From the NCBI RefSeq assembly GCF_019649055.1, contig NW_026570222.1, forward strand, positions 1,922,001-1,986,000: a stretch of 64,000 nt of DNA. Reading direction: 5' to 3'. This stretch comes from Paramacrobiotus metropolitanus (lineage: Eukaryota > Tardigrada > Eutardigrada > Parachela > Macrobiotidae). Both the position numbers and the translations under genes were made by a program. A model generated the notes under the pieces. The model saw only the letters and a program-made list of their open reading frames with translations. It was not told where the DNA came from and did not search any database. Positions 48,118 through 62,275 of the stretch are shown here, piece after piece (the first letter of the stretch is position 1; each line of letters starts with the position of its first letter).

Positions 48118-51100
48118 ATGAGCCGGTTTATTGTTTGCCTTAAGTGGATCGTATTCATTTTTAACTTGCTCTTCTGGGTAAGTTCAGTTATCCCAATAGC
48201 TGGCCTTAATTGATGTATTTTTTGCTTGTCATGAGTAGAGTAAGTGATCTGCCTGTGCGTACGGTACTGTACATAGCTGTAATTATAATATAGATAATTA
48301 TATATACGTAATTATGACTTGTTGTTTGTTGAATATTTGTTAGATAAGCAAGTTGTAAGACTTTCTTTTGAATTTATTTCCAAGACCGCATGTAGCAAGG
48401 TTTTCTTAATTAGCTTTAAATTTTTGTGCGTCACTCCTATCTCGTTGGCAAGCAGCAGGTTCACAAGATTACAGTATATGTTGCCGTCAAGGTGTCTTAC
48501 CGTTCTTCGAACTTGATGTGTACGCTAGCTAAATTAATTTATGAATTTAAATTACCGAAGCCCAGAAAGCCGATAGCTGCTACCAATATGCAAACTGTTC
48601 TGGTTTGCACCTAGTTAGGACGAAATTGAAACTGTTCGAAAATTGTTCAAAAACTGTTCGCGGAAACTGTATAGTTTGTCATTAAGAATTCGTCCTCGGC
48701 GTCCTGGCGCATAATGGAAGATGCTGTATACGTCTGGTCCTACAAACAACTGTGCAGTATACATATGATCCGTAACAGGTTGATCCTTAAGTTTGTGCAG
48801 TTGTGATAGCATAAAATTTTTATAAGGAACACTGGAACGGTAACAGCCATGTACAAGTACTAGTACATAACACATAGTCTGTACTATGATAATTTTGTAG
48901 ACGTATCGAATTACACGTATCAGCTCGGAAGCAGCAAATTAAATAAATTAATTCATGCCGTAAAAACTTACATAAGTATTGTGCGTGCTACTGAGTACTG
49001 TGTAGTTTGAACATATTTTACGTTTCTCTGCAAAGGCTATTAATTCTCTATTTATTTCATAAACGCGTATACATTACAGATTGAAAAGAAACTATTAATT
49101 AAGCCACAGACCATAATAATAACTATCATGTTAGAAAACGATCAGAAAGTTCTCAATAACTATAACATATTTTTTTATTGATAGCTTACAAGATTTTAAA
49201 TGTGCCCTAGTTTATGAAAGGAACATAAATACCAAAAATACTAAATAGATCAGTGGAGTATCAGGACTGACAGCGCCCTTTTCGTTCTGATAGCACTGGA
49301 GATGCATATTCAACAGTGGAAAGGTTATGACTACATTTACAAAGTTGCTGCTCCAGTTATATACGTAGCTGCATGTGTCCGTTTTTGTGCGCACTCTGTA
49401 CCAGCGGTTCAAATTTACCGGCAGCTTTTTTGTGGAGCCTTAGAAGATTTATTTGCTGCCTTGATTTGCCGTTCGTCTGATTGAAATAATGTCATTGGCG
49501 AGGTAATAGCGTTAGCGCTAATGTGTTGACTGTCGTCATTTGCAAACGCATCTGGAAGAATAAGCATGACCTGGTTTATTTATTGGGATTCCGCTCAGTG
49601 GAAAGCTGGCGGTCTCATTATTGCATGATGGACTTGAATGTATTGACGTCGCCTTGAGATTGCTTCACGGCATCGTTTTAAGTTTCATGAATATGCATGA
49701 AGAATACTGATTTAACAGATTGAATGCTAGGGTAGTCCATATTCCTCCAAGGACGGCAAGCAACAGCAACACAGGCGTACGGTGGTACACCGGAGTGTAC
49801 CAAAATTAATATTGTGCATACATATCTGGTCAACCGTTAATACGATTTTGTAGGTACTTTTCATCGCCTAAGGGGGCATCCATAAATTACGTACGCAGAA
49901 AACCACGATTTTTTCACCCCTCCCTCCCCCTTCGTAGCGGTCCGTCACGTCTGCTTGAGCCCTCCCCCCTGGTTCGTTCAATCGTAATACATGGAGCTGA
50001 CCACCCCCTCCCCCTGGGTTCGTCGAGGCCGTCACAGCTTGTCACACTTTTTGGACCCCTCCCTCCCTGGTTCGCTGCGTACGTAATTTATGGATCCCCC
50101 CTAAGCAGATTTGCTCATATTGGCATGAACCGCAAATTAGCGGGTGTGTGGTCGTTGCAGCTATACTGCGGCATATACATATGCACCATTAAGACGTATT
50201 TTAAAAGGGTTCAGATTTAATTGTGGAATTCTAGTACTTATATACCTACTCGTATAATGTGGGTCCGTCTTCCAGATATTAACGGCTAAACGTGTTATCA
50301 AAGAGTAGTCATGTGGAATTTTTCAAAACATTTTCGCAGAAGCTTCTACATACAAGACATTTTTCGAACATTTTGCAGTCCACTTTGGAATACCAAATTA
50401 GCACCACTTTGGCCTGGTATTTTAGAAGTAACTTGAAAGATTTTGGTTAAACGAGTATGTTTGGCTAAACAACTGGCGTTAAAAACGGCTAATTAGTTTG
50501 TTGCACTTTCAGCTATGTGGATTAGCCATTTTGGGCGTTGCTATATTTTTGCGGGTGGATCCAAGTACGCAGAGCATTTTTGATACGAAGGAAAGCAGTC
50601 GGATACAGAGATATCATGTTGCCACATACGTCCTTATGGGAGTCGGATGTCTTATGGCGGTTATTGGTTTTCTGGGATGCTGTGGCGCTCTGCGACAGAG
50701 CCGCTGTATGCTGGGAACATTCTTCGCATTGCTGCTGGTGGTGTTTATTGCCGAAGTCACCGGAGGCATTGTCGCTTATATCCATAGAGACCAGCTGGTA
50801 AAATGCCCACAGCATGTACTGTCTATCTACCGTATAAGCCACGAAATATTCGTAAAATTTACTTTATCGATATCATAACTAATGAAATTAAAATTTTAAA
50901 TTAATTCCAAAAAAGTTTACACCGGGTTCGTTTTTAAAACTGTTCCGGTACGGCAGCTTGGACATTACTGCTATCAAAATTTCAGTGAACAGGTTTCGAA
51001 TATGGCGTATGTGTGCTTATATTACCGTACGTGTGCAGAGAAATGTTTTCAAAATATTTACTGACACATTTTTATGAACCCCCGAAGCTTACATTTAGAT

Positions 51101-53130
51101 CTCGTATTTTAAACTATTAAGCATTTTTTAATAATGATAAGTCTACTACTGCGACTTATTGCTAAATGCTACTATGCTTAAGTAAAAGTGTTCAGCAACT
51201 TCAGTTTACATGTTTTTTCGTGTCTAATCATTGTTCTTGGTTTTGACAATGTCTCAGAAACCGTGGTTTAAGCCTGATACAGCATACTAAGCTCTTTTAC
51301 AGACACGGGCTTTCATGGAACAGGGATTTGGAGACATTGTGAGACGGGAGTACGGCAAACCAGAATTCCAAGCGCGAAGTGCATATTTCGACTTTGTACA
51401 GACGGAGGTGCCAATCAAAATTACGAATTTTTGTAATTAAGCAAACAGTTCAAACTTGCTTTACCAGATATTCATATTAAAATATATATCCTAATATTCA
51501 AAAAATTAAGCTTTTGTGTGGCCTGGTTGGGACATGATCGAGTGCTAACAGCTAATATATATGTAGAACACTAACGCATTTACTCTGTACATTTTGATAT
51601 CGTCTTACCTACACACCCTTAAACCCATTAACATCTACAGAATCAAAAATTAAAATTAATAATGCGTTTAGATGGAATGTTGCGGAGCAAAAAGCTCATC
51701 GGATTGGTTCCGTTCAGAATGGCGAGGTGGAAATGGCGACATCGGAAGCAACGGAACGCAGAAATATCTTGTTCCCCTGTCGTGTTGTAAAAAGAATTTA
51801 ACGGATAAAGATGCCATTGCAAGGTGTAGAGCTCCTGGACGGGAGGGCGTGGAACAAAACATTAACGATGAAAACGACTCGGACATCATCAACAAACGAG
51901 TTAGTGGTACTGTAGCAGGAATCTTTGCGGTGCGCCTAGAGCTTCCACTAATTTTGTTGTGGCCTATAAAGAATTTGACTATAATGTTGATTATGGCGTT
52001 GCCGACGATCAGTTGTATATACTACAGAGTATAATAATTATGTTTTAACTAAGGACATACAGTCTTAAGGCCAGACACTACTGCTACAAAGTAATGTTAT
52101 TATAATGATATATTATTTGTTTACTGAAGTACAGTAAATTACTTGCTATTAAATTCTGGGTTGGAGTCGGCTATTTCATTGCCTACATACAAGTGTTCGA
52201 TCGTACACTATTGCAATGTGCCATTAAATTCGCCTAAAGCTTCGCTTTTTTTAAGCTTTTGGGTCTAAAAAGCAATGTCTTTAGATTCGATCTTCAATTT
52301 ATTTGAATAAAGCTATAAAGCAAATTAATAGCGGACAGCATCAACACAATCATCATATCCATGAAATTTTTAAGTTCATAAACTGATCAAGTTGATTTGT
52401 CTGCAGGGTTGTGTTGCGAAACTGATGGACATCGTGGATGCTTACAGAGAATTAGTAATTGGACTGGGTGTGGGATTTGCGATAATCCAGGTAAAGGTCT
52501 TATCATGCACACCTAGAATTCGACTCATTAGTTGCGTGAAGGTCAAAACGATTTGTACCACGGCCAATTATGCCATGATTGATATTACGAGCAGCACATA
52601 ATGCAGTTAACATAGCAGCTTTTTAAGGATTGTACCGGTGAATTTTATTTCTCGTATTCATAAACAAATTACCTATTCTACTTTTTTCTTTCATATTTTT
52701 ATGGGATCGATATTCTGCTTTACTTGTATGTTGGGAAACACCTACGGTATAACTTGTTCTGCCTGGTTACTAAACCGATATTAATATCACTGTAAATAAC
52801 GTCTACCAGTATCGTGGCCGGTAAATAGCTAGGGTAATTAACTGATAGATTAATATACAAGAAGATAAATTTATTGAAATATGGTAAAATTAATATTTTA
52901 ATCCATGCTTTCTAAAGCTTTCCATTTTCTGATTTATCAACTGACTGCCGACAGGGCATTGTGTATATACGATAAAGTTTTCAGTATTCATATAATTTTG
53001 TTGCAGTTTTGCCACAACACACGACCAAACTTTGTCAATTGACTTTTGCTTTTTTCAGGTGCTGGGGTTGATTTTCTCAATTATTCTGTGTTGCACTATC
53101 AAGCCCGATAACTACGGATACAAATCTTAG
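48118..53130 (+). CDS. Tetraspanin
   Basis: Four-pass membrane scaffold of tetraspanin-enriched microdomains. Six in-phase exons: 48118-48177, 50513-50797, 51303-51407, 51672-51899, 52407-52490 and 53059-53130, giving 277 residues. TM1 is WIVFIFNLLFWLCGLAILGV; TM2 and the inner loop include YVLMGVGCLMAVIGFLGCCG; TM3 is FFALLLVVFIAEVTGGIVAY; TM4 is spread over exons 5-6 (LVIGLGVGFAIIQ, VLGLIFSIILCC). The large extracellular loop has ECCG, LSCC, a single RC and a GC pair, the six-cysteine pattern. One NGT glycosylation site is visible. The tail CTIKPDNYGYKS ends YKS. I cannot assign the vertebrate paralog. The first intron is 2.3 kb and contains a MITE; the other introns are 260-570 bp. Confidence 0.93.
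49866..50106. mobile_element. Short MITE (about 240 bp) in tetraspanin intron 1
   Basis: The ends are inverted copies: CCTAAGGGGGCATCCATAAA then TTACGTACGCAG on the left, and CTGCGTACGTAATTTATGGA then TCCCCCCTAAG on the right (about 32 bp). The interior is C-rich, with CCCTCCCCC and GGTTCGT motifs recurring near both ends. There is no coding capacity. Ends of the form GGGGG-ATCCATAAATTACGTA are common in invertebrate genomes, as I recall. I could not fix a target duplication. Confidence 0.88.
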
Positions 53131-56100
53131 CTTTTCGAAGCAAGATTCTCAGTCCTTGACCAAATGCAAATATGTTGCATTGCCGTTAAATTCGGCATAC
53201 ACGGATTTTCCAAAATTTCAGCAGCCTAGCAGATACAAAATACACGAGTTTTTTTGCTACGAAATAGTTCTACAGATCAGAGTAACTGGAATTTGCACAT
53301 TTCCGTTTTTTGTAATGATCGTAAACGCCACGCAGTTTTTGGCCTTTTACTATGTTAAACTGTATTTTTTGTTGGTTTTGCCATTTGTTTCTGTGGAATG
53401 TTTGATTTAAAAAAATTACATTCAAATCGCCGTAAGATATGCTCTGCTATTTTGAGATGGAGATATCAACGCGGCATCCAGTAATGTTCTGGTATAGATT
53501 CAGAGGAAAAAACATTAGTACGATGTCTGGATTAGGCCGTAAACTGAACCGAAACCGAGTCTGTGGTATCCTCGCAATTTTTTATTCGCCTGAACCAATT
53601 GCACGCCTGAAACAAACTCGCAGACGTAGTCACTTTGTTATTCCCTAAACGGCTGTTTTTGCTTAAAGCGCAATTAATTACAAACCTAACTGCAGCTAGT
53701 GTCATCAGCTATGCGTTTGTTGCACCGGTACTTCAAAAAACTGAAGATTCGCATTCGGAGTTGAATTGTTTTTTTCGTTAATAAGGCCGACTTTTTTCGA
53801 CTTTTTTCGTTAATTTATGAACTGACAGCTACGAACTCTTATACGAAATGGACTCTTATATTTATTAATATTTCTGTTGAGCTTGAGCACATGAGTTGCA
53901 ACTTGCAAGCGCTAAAGAATGTTTTACTGATGTTTGAACTGAATCCTTGATTTTTTGTGCACATTCGGAATCAGTGTCCAAAAACGCTTATTGCACATTA
54001 TATTGTTCGCTGTTAACCAAGTGTCGTCACATTTTTTAATGATTTAACAAAACGATGGAATAATAAGGTTAACCTTTACATTACAAAAATTTTAGACGAT
54101 GATTAATTATGATTAATTGATTAATAACAATGTAAAGGTATTCTGTAGTCACCCAATTAGCGTACTGCTGTGATCGCTCAACGCGTATTTTTGCGCCTTT
54201 GTTGCAGTGCAGTTACCATGAGCATCTCTTGTAAGCTTGCATTGGTTTTCGCGATCACGTCGAGTGGTTTCTAAACAAATGAAAAACGGCACCAATTCAG
54301 CGAGCATTAAATGGAGTAAAAAATAAACAGAAACGAAGTATTCTGGCGGTAATATGGCCAAATGTCCATGGGGATGCCTTTCCGCGTTAGCTTTATGCGT
54401 GTGTACCCATCAACAGCTGCATCCGGCTAACCAGGCATTTGATATTATTATGCATACAAACAAGTCCGTTCGTATTGGAAATCAATATTTTATCAATGGC
54501 CAGAATAACATAATGCTGTACCTATCAATTATATTGTCTATTTCTTCGGAAGTCAGCACATTACATGTACGGCAAGGTTAAACGTCAAACTATATATAGA
54601 AGTATATATGCTATGTGCGATTATGTATGTACTTGTATACCAGTACACGAAGAACGATAACAGCATCAACGTATCCCTGCAATTTTGAAAATGCACATAA
54701 ACGTCATTAACACGGCGATAACTACGAGTATATATGTGTCGCAAAGTACTGTATACGTATTGTTGTAGTTGTAAGTCAAAGAACGGTCTAAACAGTTTCT
54801 GAGGATTGGTTGAAGAATGTTGTGTAGTTTGAATATTATTAGTTTTTCGTGCCCTTGTAGTTAAATGCAGCTTCTCGTACGTACTAGCTAACAAAAAAAC
54901 ATGACAAAATACAGACGCTATTCGGCTATTTTTATGAAAAGGTCATCCATATAATATATGGTCTGGCAGGTGAGAATTTGGTCATTCTAATTTCGATGCC
55001 ACCCAACTTAAACATTTTAGCAAACATGTAGACGATATGAATCTTGCAAAAAATGATCTAAATTAAAATAAGCAGTCACACAAAATAGGAAATGACACGT
55101 CGGGCTGATTAGAGCACAACTAATAATTATGTCACATGTACAACTGATTCTCTACACCGGAGCAAACGTATGAAAAGCACTTAAATGAATCGTGTGATGA
55201 ATGCTGCGTAAAAGTACTAGTATGCTGGCTTTAAATTAATTTTTTTCATCCTTTTAAACGCTTACGTATGGTTTTTTTACTGACGCAAGGCAATGGACGG
55301 ATTATCATCATACAGCTACTGTATTTGGCAGTAGTCGTTCAGATGATTTTACTTTTCTTTTACAGTTTAGAAATTTTAATTATGGTATTGACAGACCACG
55401 ATTCCTAAGTTTCTCGTGCACAACCGGAAAATTCAAGTAACAACTGTGGAAAAATTTGTAAGCGCATATCTGTACTTTATATTATGACATTTGTTTTATT
55501 CAGTGTGTTGGACTGATCATGGAATGCAGTTCAGTACGCGGTACTTACGTACTGCCACCCTCGTTCTCACTGCCAGGGTATCTATTAGCACAAAGATCTT
55601 TTCCCGCACGTAATATATACAGACGTTTTGTGCGGGGTCATTTACAGCACGAAAATTTTGCAATTCCACTCGGAAAGACGTCTCGAGGGAGTTTTAAACA
55701 TTTCTTCCCGTTTCGTCCTGCACGGCACTGCATGCGCGTATGTGTCTGTTGGCATCATTAGGAATTTGAGATGAATATCTCAAGCTAACACAAACGTAAA
55801 CGATGTCGTCCGTATATTAAAGGCTCATTGCACATGATTTCGATTTTGCTACGGTTTTCTGCGTATTCATCGAACTGCTAGCTGTACAGTAAAGCGCATT
55901 TAGACTGGAAGCCGGCACAACATTTGCATCCACATCGGGATATCGTACAGATATACCAGTACGTACCAGCCGCTTATGACAAGAACGTCGTCTGGCCGGC
56001 GCTAGGGATGTCGATGAAAAACCCGGATAGCTCGCTGGCACAGCACGTATAAATTATTGGATACTCGTACAACACAGTGGAAATGACTGTGGATGAGAAG

Positions 56101-59100
56101 GAAAAGGATTGCCCATGAGGAAAGTGGCTTGGTATGAAAAACAGTACATTTTTGGCCGCCCAAAAGCTGACAGGCATCCAACATCCTCTGTGCTTTCTAC
56201 ACAATTTTCTGTACCAGTGTATTTAATATATTATGCATTGGGCGGCAAATTATTTTGAAAAGAGCCTGGCCTGTTGACTGCCGTCACGACTATTTCTAAA
56301 GTGCTGTCATTAGAATCCGCAAACGTCAGTTCAACTCAATTACCAGAACTCTATATGGATACTTTTACAGTACCATAACTTCTACACGACCATTTTATTT
56401 TATTAATTTTTGCAATTTATGTGCCCATTTGCAGCCTTTCGGCCCTGGCGTGCAGAATCACCAAACTTTCAACCTGACCTAGGAGTTTCAGTAAATTTTT
56501 TAATTATAATAAGAACGAACGAATATCATTATCGTATTCCAACCAGAGGATTTTCTTGCCTGGAATTGGTGGCCTTTTGTAGTGTGATCAGTGAGCCCGA
56601 AAAATACAAGTGCAACCGCGGATGATCTTGACTGCAGGACGTAGCCGGCATCTCCACTGCTTTCCAGGCAGAACAAAATCTCAGACACAGTATTATGCTC
56701 TCGTTCTGAAGCGTAAAAAACAGGTAACTACGGTTTGATCTTCACGTTTTTATTTCAAGCTTTCATGCTGTGCTTGCATGTCGATATTCTATTGGAATGT
56801 AAGTAACATTTATGGAAGAAAGAATTTCAACTATTAATGGATTTCGACTATGTACTGTAGTTAAGTGGATGTTTATATGCAATTATGCATTATAGCTAAC
56901 CGTTGTACGTTATTAGCTTTTTGGACAACAGATATTCTGCACTACAGATCGTATCTTGCAGTGTTACACTGTATAATATATAGTATTTGCTGGATGTTTG
57001 AGTTTACGTCATTTTACGATAACTGGCTGCTGGGTTTTATGAACCTGAATGGATGATAAATAAAATAAGGAAAACACTAATAAAAATAAAAAAATAAATA
57101 AATAAGATGAACATAGATGTATGAATATGAATGTAGCTTTAATAAATGTTTCGTGCAGAAATATGGTAAACTGCGGTAGCTAGTTGTCGTGACACAAATC
57201 CGCTGAACTACATCAGTATGCACTAATAAATCGCTTTTGTAATAAAAAATGAATTGTCTTGGTTCGTATTCATCCTTTAGCGCACTTCCCAGAGCAAGGC
57301 AGTGTTCGCCCATGTAGACATATTGAAAGACAATTTATAGGAATATACTTACTGTAATGAATCAACTTCACATTCACAGTCTTTCGTGTTTTTTATCCCA
57401 CAACTTGAGTGATGCAGAGCAACTCTCTGGGAACCTAGATAACTATGAGCTAGTGAAAGATTTTGTCTATGAATGAAAGGAGAGTCAGGTATTAATTTCA
57501 GAAGTCCACAGGGTTGCCAGTATATTAACCTGCACGACAACTCTTTTCCCCTTTCATACTCGTAATTTTCAGTTTACTATTTCCATCCTAATAAATACTG
57601 TAAACTATTTAGTGGTGTTTGTTAATAACGAGTAATGGTCTTGGTGGACTACAATCAGAGAAATTTGACTTCTGAAGTACGCCGGTGTAACGGTTTTAGT
57701 TTGTAATGAAAGATGTTCGACATTTACAGACAGATTTATGAGCGATATTCTACTCGGCGCATGGTTGTGTTTGACGTAAGAGGTGGCTTGTAATCCTTTT
57801 AACATGCGCGCCAACATATTAAATTATCTTCTCTCGGCTGTAAGCTTGGTATGTGCAAATTGTTTATGTGAACTAATGATCGATTAATACTGCATAAAGT
57901 TATTTTTAGTCGGAGTCATTTAGAAATTCGCACATGTTGTAATTAAGCTCTTGGACCACTGCGGATCACAAAACTACATTCACAGCTTAAGCGGCAGCCA
58001 GGTTCTGAGATGCCAGTTACCTAGTCAGAGTTGTCAAACATATTTTGTTTTATCGCTTCGCAAAAAAGTGCCGAACAACATCGTTCTTAAAAGCAAGGAA
58101 ATTTTCTGTTTTTGTCAGGTGGAGCGAACAAAGTCAAAACTAGTTTATGCTACTGTAACTTTAAACTTTGTAAAATATCTTCTTAACCGTGAACACTGCA
58201 GCACACAGTAACAACGAACGTAGTGCAGACAGTGATCCTCGGAGTACTACTTTTTAGATACGTCGATTATAATAAATGTCGGTTTCAATGTCGCCATTCG
58301 CCGTTGCAAAGTCATCCTCATCTCCATTGAAAAATATTGATTTACCGCATCCATCGATTGCGTTTTACAGACACTGGTTAATTAGTTAACACGTACAGTA
58401 CATGGGCAAAAAGCATTATGGATATTTTGTCAGTGTTACAACATATTATAATATTGTTGCTGGACTATAAAGTATGAACGGAGCGATTACCAGCAAAGTC
58501 GAACAATATGTTTTCTGTCAGAAATGTAAAATCTCGTGCAAGGCCACGAAGGATCATTTTACTAGTTGTCTATATTGAACCGGCAACCATGCACTCTGCG
58601 AAATGTCACTTTTTCCACTGCTTCGGTTAAACCGACTGTGATTGAGCGGTCTTTTAATCTCTTTGTGTTTAAAATTTACCGTAACACAGAATTATATAAA
58701 ATTAACACTAATGTATCGTGCTTCAGAGTCAAAAAAGCTCATCATAATGAAATAAATCAAGCTCATAATAAATTCGAAGTACATTCGAAGTAGAAGTATA
58801 CGGTCATTTGCAAGTGGTATTAAAGCATGCAGGCGACAGAGGCACTGTATGGTTGTAGTACTATAGAGTAGCGCATAGGAACATTACACCACATATCTGC
58901 TTTTTGCGGTGTCTGTCGATCCAGCCGCCGCACGTCATCGATTCCGAAGCGTCCTTCCCGCTGCTCTATCCTTTGCATTTTCCTGATTGTTCTGATTGCA
59001 TCTATCGCTTTTTAAAATTATAGATCAGGACTGAACTGTTTCTGGCGGTGGTGTAGCCAATTGCTCCGGAACAATCTCCGCGCACAATCTAACTGATACT

Positions 59101-59117
59101 CACATCAGCCAAGCGAA
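53131..59117. other. 6-kb gene-poor spacer between the tetraspanins
   Basis: The longest stretch without a supported gene. It begins with the first tetraspanin's 3' UTR. Many frames of 60-110 codons exist, none with conserved motifs, splice structure or similarity to a tetraspanin, so there is no visible third copy. No tandem array or clear inverted repeat was noticed. Confidence 0.5.
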
Positions 59118-61714
59118 ATGGCTATTGGATTGGGTGCTAAACTTGCACGACTTCTTTTATTGACTTTCAATCTGATCTTCTGGGTAAGTGTTCCGCTGCT
59201 CTTTCTAGCCATCAGATTTTCTTTCTGCGCATGCAAGAAATTTTTAATTGATTAGGCGAAGTATAGAAACCGTATTCTGGGCACGTATGCTTTGGACTTT
59301 CGGTTTTTGGAGTCTGTTGACTCTTGCCAAGCCCAGATTAAGAACGTAACTGTGGACGGTTTCTGGGTCAAGTTAACACTTTGGCCTTTTTAATATTTGC
59401 AATAAAATCCCCATTCAACTACGCTAGCGCCAGTTTCTAAATATTTACGCTAATAAAAGTTAATATGAACTACAGCATCAAAGTTCGAAACGGATCACCA
59501 AGCGTGTGTGCATGCGTGGCCATTTTGACCAGTGGCTCTTTACAGCGCGAACCCAAAACTGAGGTCTGGCGTATTACGTATTGCGTAGGGAGCGGTGCAG
59601 ATGATTTATGGGATTTCATGTTTTCTGGGGTGGTATTAAAATGGTTATTGCTGGTCCTCTGTTCATAAGTGACTCCTGTTTTAGTCCTACACTTCGAGTT
59701 GCTGCAGTTCTCGTGCCTGAAATGAATACGCGACTGCCGAATGTGCCAAAATAAAACTGTTAACGGTAATAAATTTTCAAAAAAAAATTAGCGAGAGAAG
59801 ACAATGGGAGGTTATAGCGAGAGTGTTTCCGATTCATGTTAGAGAACTTCGTAGTTAGCACGTAGCATCCTCCGTGCATTTTCCTTCGCGACATTTCAAA
59901 ATCTCTCTGTCATCATTGCGCCATCTCTTTTTGTTAAATATGAGATATTTATAACAGTGAGGAAACAATGCAAATGCTATGCAGACTATTTTTCCTATAA
60001 TTAGCTTTCGGGGATCGGCTTGATCGGAGCAGGAATATGGATGTTTCTAACGGAAAAAGGCGAAGTGTTCGCTATAGTACAGGTCAGTGGGAGCCTAACG
60101 ATGTCGTTGCTGTATTCATCACTGCGACGGTAATAACGCTCGTTATGTTGCCGCAGCCGGAAGGATCAGTGCCGATGATCAAGATAGCAGCGGTAGGTCT
60201 GGCGCAGCTCGTTGTTTACCGTATAATGTTCTCTTTTAATCGAACATTCCATTTGCAGTATGGTATAATCGGGATAGGCTGCTTTGTGTTACTGGTCGGA
60301 TTTCTGGGATGCTGTGGAGCTATGCACGAAAACCGCTGCATGCTTGTGACCGTACGTGTTAGCCTTGTTCTTAGCGTTTTTATATGATTTTCTACCGTTT
60401 GGAAAATGTGATACACTGTACACAGACAACAGAAGTGACAGAACGCTTTTATAACAAAAAAGGCTTTAGATTTGACTTTGCACTGGGATAGGGTGAATTG
60501 ACTGAATTCTTTGTAGCAGGTTTTCTGAAAGTGTATAGGGCAATTTATTATGGTTTACACTTTTTTTTGTATTTGGCAGTATGGTTGGTTTTATTCTGAA
60601 TGAACTAATTTAAGCCGTTTGACAGAACCGGGTTTGATATATAAATCTGTTTATTGCAGTATTTTGCTGTAGTCCTCGTTATCCTCTTGGCAGAAATAGT
60701 TGGAGGAATTTTGGTGAGTTTATAAAGCCCACTGACAGAAAACAATTGAGGAATTTACGGCTGACGAAAGCTTATCAGTTCGTGTTTTATTACAGATTGT
60801 GGTGTTTAAGGGCGAACTTGATTCCAAACTGCAGAATAATCTCCAGGAAAATTTGCAGAAGAATTACGGCTTACTGCCCGACCACAAAGCAGTGACCGGT
60901 GGATTTGATACCATACAGAAAAATGTAAGGAGTTATATTTGCTGAATGCAGAATTGCTATGCAGATATGAGTAAGATTTTCTATTGCTGCATTAGGGCAA
61001 GTGTTGCGGAGTTGTGGGGCCTAACGATTATGCGCTCTCGAACTGGACGAAGGTCAATGAAGCCAAAGGGCAAAAAAACGAGGTAACTCGTGCTGTACAC
61101 ACAGTATCGCTGTTACGAATTTGCTTTGCCAGTTGAAGTAACTAACCTATTTGTTGCTTTTGGTAGTACGTATACGAATAATTGGTTTTAGAAAGAATGA
61201 TAGTGAGCAGTGCTGTCGATACCTTTAAGAAATATAAAACCATTTCATCACTGCTTGGACAGTATTAAGCAGTGCGTGATATGGAGTTTTATATTTCAAT
61301 TCGATTCCAAAAACTTTCATTACTTGCAACACTAAAGATAAAAAACATGGTTTCCGGAGTTTTGCTCTTGGATACGGGTTGACCTGTTTCTACAATCATA
61401 TAGGTGCCCGATTCTTGTTGTGCGCCAGGTTCAAATCCTTGCGAGAAGTATCCCATTGGATGCTATGATCAAGTGAAAAAGAGCATTTCCGATGTCCATG
61501 GAATTCTGATAGGTGTAGGCGCTGGAATAGCAGCCTTAGAGGTAATAACAATTTGCTTAATGTATTGAGGTTGCGTTGCATCAGCGAGCAGTTATTTCAT
61601 ACCGTGGTTTAGTCTCACCCAAAGTGTGATTAATGTGCCTGGACGTTGTTGTTACAGCTGCTGGGAATGATCTTTGCAATTTGTCTGTGCCGGAATATTG
61701 ATTACGATATTTGA
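59118..61714 (+). CDS. Tetraspanin (CD63/TSPAN-like, second gene)
   Basis: Nine in-phase exons: 59118-59183, 60005-60082, 60157-60192, 60259-60351, 60660-60713, 60796-60924, 60996-61082, 61404-61541 and 61658-61714, giving 245 residues. TM1 spans exons 1-2 (LLLLTFNLIFW, LSGIGLIGAGIWMF). TM2 and the inner loop read IIGIGCFVLLVGFLGCCGAM then HENRCML. TM3 is YFAVVLVILLAEIVGGIL. The large loop has GKCCGVVGPNDY, PDSCC, a further Cys and GCYDQ, the canonical six-cysteine arrangement. TM4 is ILIGVGAGIAALELLGMIFA, ending CRNIDYDI. The intron after TM1 sits at the same position (after the FW pair) as in the upstream tetraspanin. Exon 3 is only 36 nt and was chosen because it alone keeps phase. Confidence 0.93.
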
Positions 61715-61940
61715 CTGTAACATTCGATCATCCAAATCCGGTTGTGGCAATATGACCACCTGGTTTCCTTTTATACGATTAACCATCGTTTAGAAGATGT
61801 GTTACACAGAAGTGACAGAACGCTTTTGTAACAAAGATTAACTTGAGTTCCTGCTAATGTTTCACTGGGATATTGTGGATTCTTTTTTTCCGGTTATATA
61901 ATGTACAAGCTACAGATGTATTGCTGGTGCTGTCGCCCTT

Positions 61941-61946
61941 AATAAA
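61941..61946 (+). promoter_or_regulatory. Candidate polyadenylation signal AATAAA for the second tetraspanin
   Basis: An exact AATAAA 227 bp past the stop codon, followed by T-rich and TG-containing sequence. Plausible by position only. Confidence 0.45.
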
Positions 61947-62275
61947 TGTTCGTTTTGTAAACATTTTTCTTGCAAGCGACTAATTGCTGGAAAACAGAAT
62001 GTTATTCAAACCAAAAATTTGTTTACACATTAAACATCTACTTGCAAAACAAGACACAATAATCATTCCTGCAATGAAAAAATAAATAATTAAAAATCAC
62101 TAACCAGTAAAAAATGCAGATCGTTTTTTGGAAGAGAAACTAAAATACTACGTATGTCACACTGCAGTAACATTCTGAAGTGGAGAAACAAAATTTCTGA
62201 GCAGCATAAAATCCACATCACACTGGCTATGGTCCAAAACTGGCATCAACAAGAAACCCTCAGCATGGGCAACAT
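61947..62275. other. Convergent 3' region between tetraspanin and UBLCP1
   Basis: AT-rich spacer of about 330 bp. Nothing else was recognised. Confidence 0.5.
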
